NCBI GenBank assembly: GCA_001801425.1 | Contig: MGXR01000006.1 | Location: 1 to 64,000 of the forward strand | From: Gammaproteobacteria bacterium RIFCSPHIGHO2_02_FULL_42_43 | GTDB lineage: Bacteria; Pseudomonadota; Gammaproteobacteria; Coxiellales; Coxiellaceae | DNA: 64,000 nt | Direction of reading: 5' to 3' | In this document: positions 52,704 through 63,188 of the stretch, piece after piece | How the letters are laid out: every line of letters starts with the position of its first letter | How positions within the stretch are numbered: the first letter of the stretch is position 1 | Made by a program: the position numbers and the translations under genes | Notes under the pieces: model-generated | What the model was told of the DNA's origin: nothing | The model's input: only the letters and a program-made list of their open reading frames with translations | The model's database searches: none

Positions 52704-52777
52704 TCGGAGTGAGAGGATTCGAACCTCCGGCCCCTGCGTCCCGAACGCAGTGCTCTACCAAGCTGAGCTACACTCCG
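52704..52777 (-). tRNA. tRNA-Pro (anticodon CGG)
   Basis: On the minus strand the gene begins CGGAGTG and its 3' half ends CACTCCG, then discriminator A; no CCA is encoded. The T-arm GGTTCGAATCC and D-arm AGCTCAGCTTGGTAGAGC are canonical. The anticodon loop TTCGGGA has anticodon CGG with G37, reading CCG proline codons. Confidence 0.95.
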
Positions 52778-52813
52778 TTTCAAAGTAATTGATCATTGCA
52801 CCGGACCTTGGTT

Positions 52814-52855
52814 CCCTCTCCCGCTTGCGGGAGAGGGTTAGGGTGAGGGTGAGGG
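52814..52855. repeat. Hairpin repeat CCCTCTCCCGC / GCGGGAGAGGG with GGGTGA tail
   Basis: An 11-base perfect stem is followed by tandem GGGTGAGGGTGAGGG. The same composite is scattered in many proteobacterial genomes. It lies just after the ispB stop codon and could act as its terminator. Confidence 0.85.
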
Positions 52856-52857
52856 TT

Positions 52858-53892
52858 TCAATACGCCCTTTCCACCGCAAACTCCACCAACGCTTGCAAC
52901 GCACGATGATACTGAGAAGCCGGCATGGTTTGCAATGCTTGCAATGCCAACGCCGCCGATTGTTTCGCTTTTTTTCGCGTTGCAGAAAATGCATCGGTTT
53001 CTTTTAAAATCGCGAGCATCATTGGCAGCGCATTTTTATCACCATTTTGAATTGTGTTGCGAATCAGCGCTGCTTTTTCAGGCGTGGTTTGCTCGAGCGC
53101 ATAAATCAGCGGCAAAGTCACTTTGCCTTCCGCCAAATCATCGCCAATATTTTTTCCGGTGATATCTGATGAAGTTTCATAATCTAACAAATCATCAATC
53201 AACTGAAAAACAATGCCCAAATGTAATCCATAATCCGCCATCGCTTTTTGATTTTTAGCATCAGCGTGGCTCAGTATCGCGCCAATTTCCGCTGCAGCTG
53301 AAAACAATCGCGCCGTTTTTTGCGTGATGACGTGAAAATAATTTTGCTCCGACACATTAATGTTGCGCTGATGCATTAATTGCATGATTTCGCCTTCGGC
53401 AATCGCGTTCGTTGTTTCGGATAAGGTTTGCATGATGCGCGGATGTTGATGACGCGCCAATATTTGAAACGCACGCGAATATAAAAAATCGCCGACTAAC
53501 ACACTTGCCGCATTTCCCCAAACTGCATTCGCAGTTTTTTGTCCGCGTCGCAATTCTGAGCGATCTACTACATCATCGTGCAATAACGTCGCCGTATGCA
53601 CAAACTCAATGACAACCGCCAATTCGTGATGTGCTTCGCTCAATGCGGATTTTGTCGCGAAAGCACGCGCGACCAATATTAGCAGCAATGGGCGCAATTG
53701 TTTCCCTTTGGATTTGAAAATATGTTGCGTAATTTCACACGCGAGCGGAACGCTGGAAGTAAGCTCCGCTTGCATTTTTGCGTCAATAGCAGCGATATCA
53801 TCGACGACGAGTGCGCGAATGCGAAAAAGAATTTCTGCTGAATTTTCAATTGGCTGATGAATGGGTTGCATGGTGGGTATGCTAGGATGCAT
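52858..53892 (-). CDS. ispB: Polyprenyl diphosphate synthase (octaprenyl type)
   Basis: This 344-residue trans-prenyltransferase makes the long quinone side chain. It has the first aspartate-rich motif LLHDDVVDRSELRRGQKTAN, GNAASVLVGDFLYSRAF, and the second LIDDLLDYETSSDITGKN with DLAEGKVTLPLIYAL. The start is uncertain: ATG at 53892, TTG at 53907 or ATG at 53871; none has a clear ribosome site. It is divergent from rplU, the usual gammaproteobacterial arrangement. Confidence 0.93.
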   Translation of the reverse strand: MHPSIPTMQPIHQPIENSAEILFRIRALVVDDIAAIDAKMQAELTSSVPLACEITQHIFKSKGKQLRPLLLILVARAFATKSALSEAHHELAVVIEFVHTATLLHDDVVDRSELRRGQKTANAVWGNAASVLVGDFLYSRAFQILARHQHPRIMQTLSETTNAIAEGEIMQLMHQRNINVSEQNYFHVITQKTARLFSAAAEIGAILSHADAKNQKAMADYGLHLGIVFQLIDDLLDYETSSDITGKNIGDDLAEGKVTLPLIYALEQTTPEKAALIRNTIQNGDKNALPMMLAILKETDAFSATRKKAKQSAALALQALQTMPASQYHRALQALVEFAVERAY

Positions 53893-53917
53893 GATTTGTG
53901 CTGTCAAGGCACAGTTC

Positions 53918-53955
53918 CCGCTCTGAAGGTTGATTAACTTAAATTTTCAGATTTA
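53918..53955. repeat. 38-bp repeat, copy 2
   Basis: CCGCTCTGAAGGTTGATTAA and following CTTAAATTTTCAGATTTA match the copy at 40891-40928 with two substitutions. Here it lies between ispB and the rplU promoter and is not part of a gene. Confidence 0.85.
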
Positions 53956-53972
53956 GGGAAGGCACAAACAAC

Positions 53973-54000
53973 TTGCGAGGTGTTATGAATTTGCTACAAT
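53973..54000 (+). promoter_or_regulatory. rplU promoter
   Basis: TTGCGA (53973-53978), a 16-base spacer and TACAAT (53995-54000) form a plausible sigma-70 promoter 34 bases before the rplU start codon. Confidence 0.65.
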
Positions 54001-54033
54001 GCTCGCTTTCCTGTGATTGTGAAGGATTAAGTT

Positions 54034-54345
54034 ATGCATGCAATTATTGAAACGGGCGGAAAACAGTATCGCGTGGCCGAAGGTCAAATGCTGTCCGTTG
54101 AAAAATTAGATGCGCCAGTGGGCGAAACGGTCAGTTTTGATCGTGTGTTGTTGGTGGGTGAAGGTGCACAAGCGAAAGTGGGCGCGCCGCTCGTGAGCGG
54201 GGCTAAAGTATCAGCGCAAGTGGTTGAGCAGGGTCGTGGCGACAAAGTGCGCATCATCCGATTCAAGCGTCGCAAACATCAAATGAAACAACAAGGTCAT
54301 CGTCAAAGTTACACGCAAGTAAAGATAACTAAAATTGAGGCGTAA
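54034..54345 (+). CDS. rplU: 50S ribosomal protein L21
   Basis: This 103-residue protein starts [20 protein letters not shown] and ends in the basic [26 protein letters not shown], typical of L21, which binds 23S rRNA. AAGGA precedes the ATG. It is followed after three bases by rpmA, the universal L21-L27 pair. Confidence 0.97.
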   Translation: MHAIIETGGKQYRVAEGQMLSVEKLDAPVGETVSFDRVLLVGEGAQAKVGAPLVSGAKVSAQVVEQGRGDKVRIIRFKRRKHQMKQQGHRQSYTQVKITKIEA

Positions 54346-54348
54346 AAC

Positions 54349-54606
54349 ATGGCACATAAGAAAGCGGGCGGCAGTACCCGAAATGGCCGCGACTCTAATC
54401 CAAAATATCTCGGTGTAAAATGCTTCGGTGGCGAGCATGTCATTCCCGGTAACATCATCATTCGTCAACGGGGTACACATTGTCATCCAGGCGCTGGTGT
54501 TGGTATGGGACGTGATCATACACTGTATGCTTTGATTGAAGGCAAAGTATTATTTTCACTGAAAGGCCGCGATCGCCGCAAAACAGTTTCTATAGAAACT
54601 GCGTAA
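54349..54606 (+). CDS. rpmA: 50S ribosomal protein L27
   Basis: This 85-residue protein begins [20 protein letters not shown], followed by [20 protein letters not shown] and [20 protein letters not shown]. This is L27, which reaches the peptidyl-transferase centre. It lacks the extra N-terminal residues cleaved in Firmicutes. Confidence 0.97.
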   Translation: MAHKKAGGSTRNGRDSNPKYLGVKCFGGEHVIPGNIIIRQRGTHCHPGAGVGMGRDHTLYALIEGKVLFSLKGRDRRKTVSIETA

Positions 54607-54622
54607 TAATTTTTTTAGTTGA

Positions 54623-55705
<1,083 letters not shown>

Positions 55706-55717
55706 CCAGATCGTATT

Positions 55718-55981
55718 TTATTTTGATTTGACGATCAACTTATTCAGCCGGCTTTTAATCCGCGCCGCTTTGTTAGCGTGAATCAAGCCTTTTTGAACGG
55801 CTTTATCTGCCATTGAACGAATGCCATCATACATTAATTTTGCTGCCGCTTGATCGCCGGTTTGCACGGCTTTAATCAAGGTTTTTATGTTGGTACGTAA
55901 CGCTGATTTCTGGCTGACATTGCGATCGCGACGAACCAGAGATTGGCGCGCGCGTTTTCTTGCTTGTGCTGTATTGGCCAA
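55718..55981 (-). CDS. rpsT: 30S ribosomal protein S20
   Basis: This 87-residue basic protein starts MANTAQARKRARQSLVRRDR and ends IHANKAARIKSRLNKLIVKS, the S20 pattern. It is convergent to obgE and divergent from murJ, the same position as in E. coli, where rpsT precedes ribF. Confidence 0.96.
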   Translation of the reverse strand: MANTAQARKRARQSLVRRDRNVSQKSALRTNIKTLIKAVQTGDQAAAKLMYDGIRSMADKAVQKGLIHANKAARIKSRLNKLIVKSK

Positions 55982-56069
55982 GGGGAAACTCCAAAAAATT
56001 AAATAACTGCGAAATATTGCCGCGTTGCATCCACTTTGTCAACGATTGTTTAACGTGTACACTGCTCTC

Positions 56070-57608
56070 ATGTCACAAAAAATGGTTAAATCAACTTCCA
56101 CGGTTGCGATATTCACGTTGTTGTCGCGCATTCTTGGTTTTTCGCGCGACATTATTTTGGCGAGCGTGTTTGGCGCAGGCGGGATGTTCGACGCCTTTGT
56201 CATTGCATTTAAATTGCCAAATTTTTTGCGGCGATTATTTGGCGAGGGGGCGTTTGCGCAAGCATTTGTGCCAATTTTAGCGGAACATCGCGCCAATCAA
56301 TCTCCCGAGGCTGCGCAAGCTTTTGTGGATCATATCGCGGGAACATTGGCGGGCATTGTGTTGTTGGTCGTTGTGCTCGCTGAAATTATCGCGCCGTTGT
56401 TGGTGATGATTTTTGCGCCGGGTTTTTTACAGCACCCCGATCGATTTCAATTGGCGACACAACTCATTCACATTTTATTTCCATATTTATGGTTGATTGT
56501 GTTAACAGCATTCGCAGGCGCTGTTTTAAATACCTGCGGGATTTTTGCAGCACCGGCGTTTACGCCGATTTTGTTGAATGTCGCGATGATTGCAACGGCG
56601 TTGTGGTTTGCGCCGCATTCAGAAAATCCTATTCATACATTGGCGTGGGGCGTTATTGCTGGCGGTATTTTACAGCTCTTGATTCAAATTCCATTTTTGC
56701 AAAAAGTGAATTTAATGCCGCGATTCAAATGGGGAATTCGACACGACGGTGTGGTGCGTGTGATGAAACGCATGTTGCCTGCATTGTTTGGCGTGTCCGT
56801 TGCGCAAATTAGTCTGCTTGTCGATAGCATGTTCGCCTCATTTTTACCGAAGGGTAGCATTTCTTGGTTATATTATTCGGATCGCTTGATTTATTTTCCA
56901 CTGGGCATTATCGGCGTTGCGATTGCAACAGTAGTGATGCCGTATTTATCACGGCAATATTCTGAAAAATCAGAAAGTGATTTTTCAGCGACGCTGGATT
57001 GGGCGCTGCGCACCGTATTATTTATTGGATTGCCAGCGGCAGTCGGTTTATTTATTTTATCTGCCCCGATTTTATCGACACTTATTCATTACGGAAAATT
57101 TACGAGCTACGATGTGATCATGACAAGCAAAAGTTTGAGTGCATTTGCAGTGGGGCTGCCTGCATTTATGCTTATTAAAATTTTGGCGTCTGCGTTTTAT
57201 TCGAGACAAAATATCAAAACACCGGTGAAAGTGGGTGTATATGCCATGATTACCAATATCATTTTAAATGCCGCGTTGATTTTTCCACTGAAACACGCAG
57301 GATTAGCGCTGGCGACGTCATTGTCTTCTGTACTGAACGCGGGTTTATTGTGGATATTGTTGTCGAAAAACGGTATCTTTCATGCGGGTTCGCAATGGCG
57401 AAAAGCGACGGTTCAATTGATTTTAGCTAACGGAGTGATGGGCGTGTTGATCGCATGGATGGCGGGTGACGTCGCCCCGTGGTTGTCTTGGTCTGTAATG
57501 ATTCGCGCGCTGCATTTAGCAGGGATATTATCGGCGGGAATCGTGAGTTATATTGCGATGCTGTGGATCATGGGATTACGGTTGCGGCATTTTCGTTCGC
57601 CGACATGA
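56070..57608 (+). CDS. murJ: Lipid II flippase MurJ
   Basis: This 512-residue protein with about 14 membrane helices flips lipid II across the inner membrane for peptidoglycan synthesis. Conserved parts include TLLSRILGFSRDIILASVFG, MFDAFVIAFKLPNFLRRLFG and EGAFAQAFVPILAE. E. coli MurJ is 511 residues, supporting the ATG at 56070 (an ATG at 56082 is also possible and an upstream TTG at 56025 less so). Confidence 0.95.
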   Translation: MSQKMVKSTSTVAIFTLLSRILGFSRDIILASVFGAGGMFDAFVIAFKLPNFLRRLFGEGAFAQAFVPILAEHRANQSPEAAQAFVDHIAGTLAGIVLLVVVLAEIIAPLLVMIFAPGFLQHPDRFQLATQLIHILFPYLWLIVLTAFAGAVLNTCGIFAAPAFTPILLNVAMIATALWFAPHSENPIHTLAWGVIAGGILQLLIQIPFLQKVNLMPRFKWGIRHDGVVRVMKRMLPALFGVSVAQISLLVDSMFASFLPKGSISWLYYSDRLIYFPLGIIGVAIATVVMPYLSRQYSEKSESDFSATLDWALRTVLFIGLPAAVGLFILSAPILSTLIHYGKFTSYDVIMTSKSLSAFAVGLPAFMLIKILASAFYSRQNIKTPVKVGVYAMITNIILNAALIFPLKHAGLALATSLSSVLNAGLLWILLSKNGIFHAGSQWRKATVQLILANGVMGVLIAWMAGDVAPWLSWSVMIRALHLAGILSAGIVSYIAMLWIMGLRLRHFRSPT

Positions 57609-57617
57609 GACAGTGTT

Positions 57618-58526
57618 ATGCAATTACTTCGAGCGCCTGCGTTAACCGCTTCTGTTGTTGCCATCGGTAATTTTGATGGTGTGCATCAAGGCCATCAGCA
57701 ATTGATCACGCGCTTAACTGAAGTTGTGTGCGATGTCAAAGCGCCTTCTGTTTTGTTGACTTTTGAGCCACAGCCGCAAGAATTTTTTTCAACCGAAAAA
57801 TTTCCAGCGCGTTTAATGCGCTTTTTTGAAAAATGGGTTGCAATCAAAAATTTTCACGTGGATTATGTGTACGTTATTCGCTTCACTCGTTTTTTTTCAG
57901 AATTAACCGCTGAAGATTTTGTCAAAAAAATATTGATTGAAAAATTACACGCAAAAAAAATCGTGATTGGCGATGATTTTCGATTCGGAAAAAATCGCGC
58001 GGGTGATGTGTCGCTGCTGAAAATATTGGGAAAAAAATATGGTTTTGATGTGGAAGCGATTTCGCAAAAGATGCATGACGGTGAGCGCATCAGTAGCACG
58101 CGCATTCGAAACGCCTTAAAAATAGCAGATTTTGATACGGTGTTTGCGTTGACGGGTCGACCTTTCTGTTTATCCGGTAAAGTTGCGTACGGCGATCAAA
58201 TTGGTAGAACATTGGGATACCCCACCGCGAATATTTATTTGCGTCGCAAGCAAGTGCCGCTTATGGGAATTTTTATTGCACGCGTGCACGGATTATCGGA
58301 GCAACCATTACCTGGTGTTGCGAGCATCGGTTTTCGCCCCACATTCGATGGTAAAAAAATAATTTTGGAGGTGCACTTATTCGATTTTGATCAACTGATC
58401 TACGGTCAGCGCATCACAGTGGAGCTCATTCAAAAAATTCGCGATGAAAAGCGGTTTGATTCGACGGAAGCATTAATTGCAGAGATTGATCGAGATGCGG
58501 CTATTGCGCGGGCGTATTTTGGTTAG
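57618..58526 (+). CDS. ribF: Bifunctional riboflavin kinase/FAD synthetase
   Basis: This 302-residue enzyme makes FMN and then FAD. The N-terminal adenylyltransferase half has AIGNFDGVHQGHQQLI and IGDDFRFGKNRAGD with SSTRIRNAL. The C-terminal kinase half has GDQIGRTLGYPTANIYLR and GIFIARVHG. Gene order murJ-ribF-ileS-lspA-ispH is conserved in gammaproteobacteria. Confidence 0.96.
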   Translation: MQLLRAPALTASVVAIGNFDGVHQGHQQLITRLTEVVCDVKAPSVLLTFEPQPQEFFSTEKFPARLMRFFEKWVAIKNFHVDYVYVIRFTRFFSELTAEDFVKKILIEKLHAKKIVIGDDFRFGKNRAGDVSLLKILGKKYGFDVEAISQKMHDGERISSTRIRNALKIADFDTVFALTGRPFCLSGKVAYGDQIGRTLGYPTANIYLRRKQVPLMGIFIARVHGLSEQPLPGVASIGFRPTFDGKKIILEVHLFDFDQLIYGQRITVELIQKIRDEKRFDSTEALIAEIDRDAAIARAYFG

Positions 58527-58785
58527 GATACAAGACCCTCTGCTGCGCTTGCGGTACATCCATTCTGGCGACCAGAGGTCCCGAGACAATTTCGTGAGCA
58601 GTCGCTTGTTCTTCTTGCGCCTCAATCAAATCTTGTTGTTCTTCGGCGGTGTGAGGTGCTAGGGACAATGATTCATGAGCAGAGGTTGGCGATGGTATGT
58701 TGAAAAAAGCAAAATAGAGCATGAGTGCTACAGCCGTCACTGCGATGACCGCTCCAAAATACCCGCCTTTTTTCAATATGCTCAT
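58501..58785 (-). CDS. Small single-pass membrane protein (94 residues)
   Basis: The product starts MSILKKGGYFGAVIAVTAVALMLYFAFF, a positive-inside membrane anchor. It continues as a Glu/Gln/Ala-rich segment (TAEEQQDLIEAQEEQATAHE) and a short basic tail. There is no recognised family. The longer reading frame upstream overlaps ileS and is probably spurious. It overlaps the end of ribF by 26 bases on the opposite strand. No clear ribosome site is present, so I hold it only moderately likely. Confidence 0.45.
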   Translation of the reverse strand: MSILKKGGYFGAVIAVTAVALMLYFAFFNIPSPTSAHESLSLAPHTAEEQQDLIEAQEEQATAHEIVSGPLVARMDVPQAQQRVLYPNQNTPAQ

Positions 58786-58827
58786 CGTGCTATTGTAGTG
58801 TAATTTTTCGATGGTGTGAATGCGATC

Positions 58828-61608
58828 ATGACTGACTACAAAGACACGCTTAATTTGCCGCAAACGGAATTTCCCATGAAAGCGAATTTGCCGGCCCGCG
58901 AGCCTGAGCGGCTGGCTAAATGGCAATCGTTGAAATTGTATGATTTGCTTCGTCAAGCGCGCGCCAAAGCGCCCAAATTTGTATTGCACGATGGCCCGCC
59001 GTATGCCAACGGCAATATTCATTTGGGAACAGCGCTCAATAAAATTTTGAAAGATATTGTGATGAAATCTAAAACCTTAAGTGGTTTTAACACGCCTTAC
59101 GTTCCTGGTTGGGATTGTCACGGATTGCCGATTGAATTGAATGTCGAAAAAAAATTTGGAAAAGCAGGTGATAAATTATCTGCGCGCGAATTTCGAACCG
59201 CGTGTCGCGACTACGCTTCAGCGCAAGTAGAAATACAAAAAGCTGATTTCCAAAGGCTCGGTATTTTGGGCGATTGGGAAAATCCGTATCTCACCATGCA
59301 TTCGCGTTATGAAGCGAATGCGGTTCGCGCATTGGCGGAAATGGTTGAGAAAGGTCACTTACATCGCGGGCAAAAACCGGTGCATTGGTGCACGGCGTGT
59401 GGATCGGCACTCGCAGAAGCGGAAGTAGAATATCGCGATAAAACATCGCCTGCGATTGATGTGGCGTTTGATGTTGCGGATGTTCAACAATGTATCGAAA
59501 AATTTTTTCACGAAAAAAAAACCACTCAACCTACTATTAATAAGATCAGTGTTATCATTTGGACTACGACACCGTGGACATTACCAGCCAATGAAGCCAT
59601 CAGCGTGCATCCGGATTGTGAATACGCATTGGTTACCGTGAATCATCATGCTTACATTGTGGCAGATGCATTGGTTCAAGCGGTGATGACGCGATTGGGA
59701 TTGTCAGATTATAAAATTATTTCAAAAACGCTTGGCAAAAATTGTGAAAATATTGTAGTGCAACATCCTTTTTTAGATCGTCAGGTGCCAATTATTTTAG
59801 GCGAACATGTCACGATGGAAGCAGGAACGGGTTGCGTGCACACAGCCCCTGCACATGGGCAAGATGATTACGTGATAGGGCAGCGTTATCACCTGCCGAT
59901 GAAAAATCCTGTAAATGCAAAAAGTTGTTTTGATAACGACGTGCCGCTGGTTGGCGGCATGCATGTATTCAAAGCCAATGAACCCATTATGGAAGCGTTA
60001 AAAAAATCGGGTCATTTGCTGCATGCAGAAACAACGCAACACAGTTATCCGCACTGTTGGCGTCACAAAACGCCGCTGATTTTTCGCGCAACGCCGCAAT
60101 GGTTTATCAGCATGTCACAAAAAAATTTGCGCAAGACAGCGCTGGAAGAAATTAAAAAAGTGACGTGGATTCCCGCATGGGGGCAAGAACGCATTACCAA
60201 AATGATTGAAACGCGGCCGGATTGGTGTATTTCGCGTCAACGTGCGTGGGGAATTCCCATTACGTTATTTGTGCACGAAACATCAGGCGCGTTGCATCCC
60301 AACACACTGGATCTCATGCAACAGGCCGCCGATTTAATTGAAAAAGAAGGCATTGATGCGTGGCATGAAGCCGATGCAAAAGATTTTATTGGTGATGAAA
60401 AAAATTATCGCAAAGTCACTGACGTGTTAGATGTGTGGTTTGATTCTGGTGTGACACATGCCTGTGTGTTGGCAGTGCGTCCGGAATTATCAGTGCCAGC
60501 AGATTTATATTTGGAAGGCTCGGATCAACATCGTGGTTGGTTTCAATCATCGCTGCTGACGTCCGTTGCCATGCGTGATCACGCGCCATTTCGCGCAGTG
60601 TTGACGCACGGATATGTTGTCGATGGACAGGGGCGTAAAATGTCTAAATCCATTGGTAATACCATTTTGCCAGCGGATGTGGTGAAAAAAGATGGCGCGG
60701 ATATTTTGCGTTTGTGGGCGATGGCAACCGATCACACGGATGACATCAGTGTGTCGGATGAAATTTTAAAACGTTCGAGTGATGCGTATCGCCGCATTCG
60801 CAACACCATGCGTTTTTTATTATCGAATTTATTTGATTTTGATCCTGCAAAAAATTTGGTTGATCCAAAAAATTTAGTGATGCTTGATGCGTGGATTATT
60901 GCGCGCGCACAACAATGCCAGGAAAAAATAATTGCAGCATACGATGCGTATCAATTCCCAGCGATTTATCAAGCCATCAATAATTTTTGCATTCTTGATT
61001 TAGGCAGTTTTTATTTGGATATTATCAAAGATCGTCAATACACGAGCGCGACCGAGGGTTTTCCGAGACGTTCTGCGCAAACCGCACTGTATTATTTATT
61101 GGAAATGATGGTGCGATGGTTGGCGCCCATAATCAGTTTTACCGCGGATGAAATTTGGGAATTGATGCCGGGTCAACGAGACGTTTCTGTATTTTTAACG
61201 CAATGGTTTACAGATATCCCAGCATTGCCAAAACAAAGTGATTTGTGGTGGCAAAGTTTGATAACGATTCGTAACGATGCCAATAAAATTTTGGAAACAT
61301 TGCGTGCCGATGGAAAAATTGGATCAGCGTTGGATGCGGAAATTATTTTGCATACACCAGCAGAGTTATATAACTCATTAAAAAATTACGCCGATGAATT
61401 GCGCTTTTTCTTTATTGTTTCGGATGTCGCGTTAGAAAAAAGTAGAGATGAAAAAATCACGATTGATGTGCGTGTGACGCAACATAAAAAATGTGAACGG
61501 TGTTGGCAGCGTCGCCATGACGTGGGAAAACATTCAGAACATAAAACTATTTGCGGACGCTGTGTAGAAAATGTTTTTGGTCATGGTGAAAAGCGGAGTT
61601 TTGCATGA
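58828..61608 (+). CDS. ileS: Isoleucyl-tRNA synthetase
   Basis: This 926-residue class I synthetase shows [15 protein letters not shown] (HIGH), the editing-domain segments [13 protein letters not shown] and [25 protein letters not shown], and the C-terminal zinc site [10 protein letters not shown] with CGRCVENV. The ATG at 58828 gives the E. coli-like N-terminus [16 protein letters not shown]; a GTG at 58816 is in frame too. It overlaps lspA by four bases. Confidence 0.97.
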   Translation: MTDYKDTLNLPQTEFPMKANLPAREPERLAKWQSLKLYDLLRQARAKAPKFVLHDGPPYANGNIHLGTALNKILKDIVMKSKTLSGFNTPYVPGWDCHGLPIELNVEKKFGKAGDKLSAREFRTACRDYASAQVEIQKADFQRLGILGDWENPYLTMHSRYEANAVRALAEMVEKGHLHRGQKPVHWCTACGSALAEAEVEYRDKTSPAIDVAFDVADVQQCIEKFFHEKKTTQPTINKISVIIWTTTPWTLPANEAISVHPDCEYALVTVNHHAYIVADALVQAVMTRLGLSDYKIISKTLGKNCENIVVQHPFLDRQVPIILGEHVTMEAGTGCVHTAPAHGQDDYVIGQRYHLPMKNPVNAKSCFDNDVPLVGGMHVFKANEPIMEALKKSGHLLHAETTQHSYPHCWRHKTPLIFRATPQWFISMSQKNLRKTALEEIKKVTWIPAWGQERITKMIETRPDWCISRQRAWGIPITLFVHETSGALHPNTLDLMQQAADLIEKEGIDAWHEADAKDFIGDEKNYRKVTDVLDVWFDSGVTHACVLAVRPELSVPADLYLEGSDQHRGWFQSSLLTSVAMRDHAPFRAVLTHGYVVDGQGRKMSKSIGNTILPADVVKKDGADILRLWAMATDHTDDISVSDEILKRSSDAYRRIRNTMRFLLSNLFDFDPAKNLVDPKNLVMLDAWIIARAQQCQEKIIAAYDAYQFPAIYQAINNFCILDLGSFYLDIIKDRQYTSATEGFPRRSAQTALYYLLEMMVRWLAPIISFTADEIWELMPGQRDVSVFLTQWFTDIPALPKQSDLWWQSLITIRNDANKILETLRADGKIGSALDAEIILHTPAELYNSLKNYADELRFFFIVSDVALEKSRDEKITIDVRVTQHKKCERCWQRRHDVGKHSEHKTICGRCVENVFGHGEKRSFA

Positions 61609-62093
61609 TGCGTTGCACTTCAGCTTACCGATGGTTCGCATTAAGCACGCTGATTGTGTTGCTAGATCAGTTAACGAAATATTGTGCGTCGCGTTACCTC
61701 AGCGGATCTCAAGTGGTGCACGTATTTCCTTTCCTCAATTTTATTTTGCGATTTAATGAAGGTGCTGCATTTAGTTTTTTGAGTTTGCAAAATGGTTGGC
61801 AGGTGTATTTGTTGTCAGGAATTTCTATTGCAGTGTCGATTGGTTTGATTATTTGGATTTGTCGTTTGTCTCAATCAGCTTGGGTGACGGCTTTATCGTT
61901 GTCATTGATTTTAGGTGGCGCCATTGGCAATTTAATTGATCGTTTGCGTTTTGGTTTTGTCGTTGACTTTGTTGATTTTCACGTGAAAAATTGGCATTTT
62001 GCTACGTTTAATGTAGCAGATTCCGCGGTGTCGGTGGGTGTGATTTTATTGGTACTGAGAGTGTGTTATGAAAGTGTTACTGGCAAACCCTAG
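61605..62093 (+). CDS. lspA: Lipoprotein signal peptidase II
   Basis: This 162-residue aspartyl protease has four membrane helices and cleaves signal peptides of lipoproteins such as the one at 15389. The catalytic aspartates sit in [10 protein letters not shown] and in [28 protein letters not shown] near the N-terminus is typical. It overlaps ileS by four bases and ispH by 26. Confidence 0.95.
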   Translation: MMRCTSAYRWFALSTLIVLLDQLTKYCASRYLSGSQVVHVFPFLNFILRFNEGAAFSFLSLQNGWQVYLLSGISIAVSIGLIIWICRLSQSAWVTALSLSLILGGAIGNLIDRLRFGFVVDFVDFHVKNWHFATFNVADSAVSVGVILLVLRVCYESVTGKP

Positions 62094-63009
62094 GGGTTTT
62101 TGCGCAGGTGTTGATCGCGCGATTGAAATTGTTGAGCGCGCGCTGGAACGGTTGGAGCCGCCTATTTATGTGCGTCACGAAGTGGTGCACAATCGCCCCG
62201 TGGTCGAGCAACTGAAAGCCAAGGGCGCCATTTTTTTAGATGATTTAAGTGAAGTGCCCGAGGGCGCGACCGTCATTTTTAGCGCGCATGGTGTGTCGCA
62301 AGCGGTGCGAAAATTAGCGAAAGAAAAAAATTTTCAATTGTTTGATGCGACTTGCCCATTAGTCACTAAAGTGCATATGGAAGTGGTGCGGTTTGCGCGA
62401 AAAAATATTGAATGTGTTTTGATTGGCCACGCGGGTCATCCCGAAGTGGAGGGCACGATGGGTCAATATCACAATGACAGTGCCGGAATTTATTTGGTTG
62501 AAACAGTGGATGATGTTAAAAAATTACAGCTTAAAAATCCCCATCATTGCGCGTATGTCACGCAAACGACTTTGTCGATCGATGATACAGCGCTCGTTTT
62601 GACTGCACTAAAAGAAAAATTTCCTGCGATCGAATGCCCCAAAAATGAAGACATTTGTTACGCGACCACCAATCGTCAAAATGCAGTGAAGATATTGGCG
62701 GCTGAATGTGATGTGATGATTGTTGTTGGTTCTAAAGAAAGTTCCAACTCCAATCGACTGAAAGAATTAGCAGAGCGTTTGGGTTGCCAGTCTTATTTGC
62801 TGGATGATCCAGATGTAATGCAAAAAACATGGTTTACATTGGCGAGTGTCGTTGGTGTGACGGCGGGTGCATCAGCGCCGGAAAATTTGGTGCAAAAAGT
62901 GATTACGCGTTTGCGCGATTGGGGCGCTGAAATCGTTGAAGAAACGCCAGGTGTAGAGGAAAATATTATTTTTGCACTTCCAAAAGCATTGCGAGTTGAA
63001 GCAGCATGA
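62068..63009 (+). CDS. ispH: 4-hydroxy-3-methylbut-2-enyl diphosphate reductase
   Basis: This 313-residue 4Fe-4S enzyme makes isopentenyl and dimethylallyl diphosphate in the last MEP step. The cluster cysteines are in [22 protein letters not shown] and [11 protein letters not shown], with [11 protein letters not shown] and SSNSNRL holding substrate. The coding start lies inside the lspA 3' end, suggesting translational coupling. Confidence 0.97.
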   Translation: MKVLLANPRGFCAGVDRAIEIVERALERLEPPIYVRHEVVHNRPVVEQLKAKGAIFLDDLSEVPEGATVIFSAHGVSQAVRKLAKEKNFQLFDATCPLVTKVHMEVVRFARKNIECVLIGHAGHPEVEGTMGQYHNDSAGIYLVETVDDVKKLQLKNPHHCAYVTQTTLSIDDTALVLTALKEKFPAIECPKNEDICYATTNRQNAVKILAAECDVMIVVGSKESSNSNRLKELAERLGCQSYLLDDPDVMQKTWFTLASVVGVTAGASAPENLVQKVITRLRDWGAEIVEETPGVEENIIFALPKALRVEAA

Positions 63010-63188
63010 CAACCAGAAAAATTCCTTGCGATAAAAAAACTGTGATCATTTCAGAAAAAGAATTGCCATTGTGCTGCCCTTTGCCCAGTCAAACATTATG
63101 GAATGGCCATCCGCGCGTCTATCTTGAAATCGAAAAAACATGGCATGTGGTTTGCCCCTATTGCGAAACGAAATATATTTTAAAATGA
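63006..63188 (+). CDS. Small zinc-finger protein (zf-CHCC family)
   Basis: This 60-residue protein ends [25 protein letters not shown], with H-x, C-x2-C and the upstream CCPLP that fit the CHCC zinc finger found in mitochondrial complex I subunit NDUFS6 and many proteobacterial small proteins. Function is unknown. ATGA overlaps on both sides place it in the ispH to waaF run. Confidence 0.8.
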   Translation: MTTRKIPCDKKTVIISEKELPLCCPLPSQTLWNGHPRVYLEIEKTWHVVCPYCETKYILK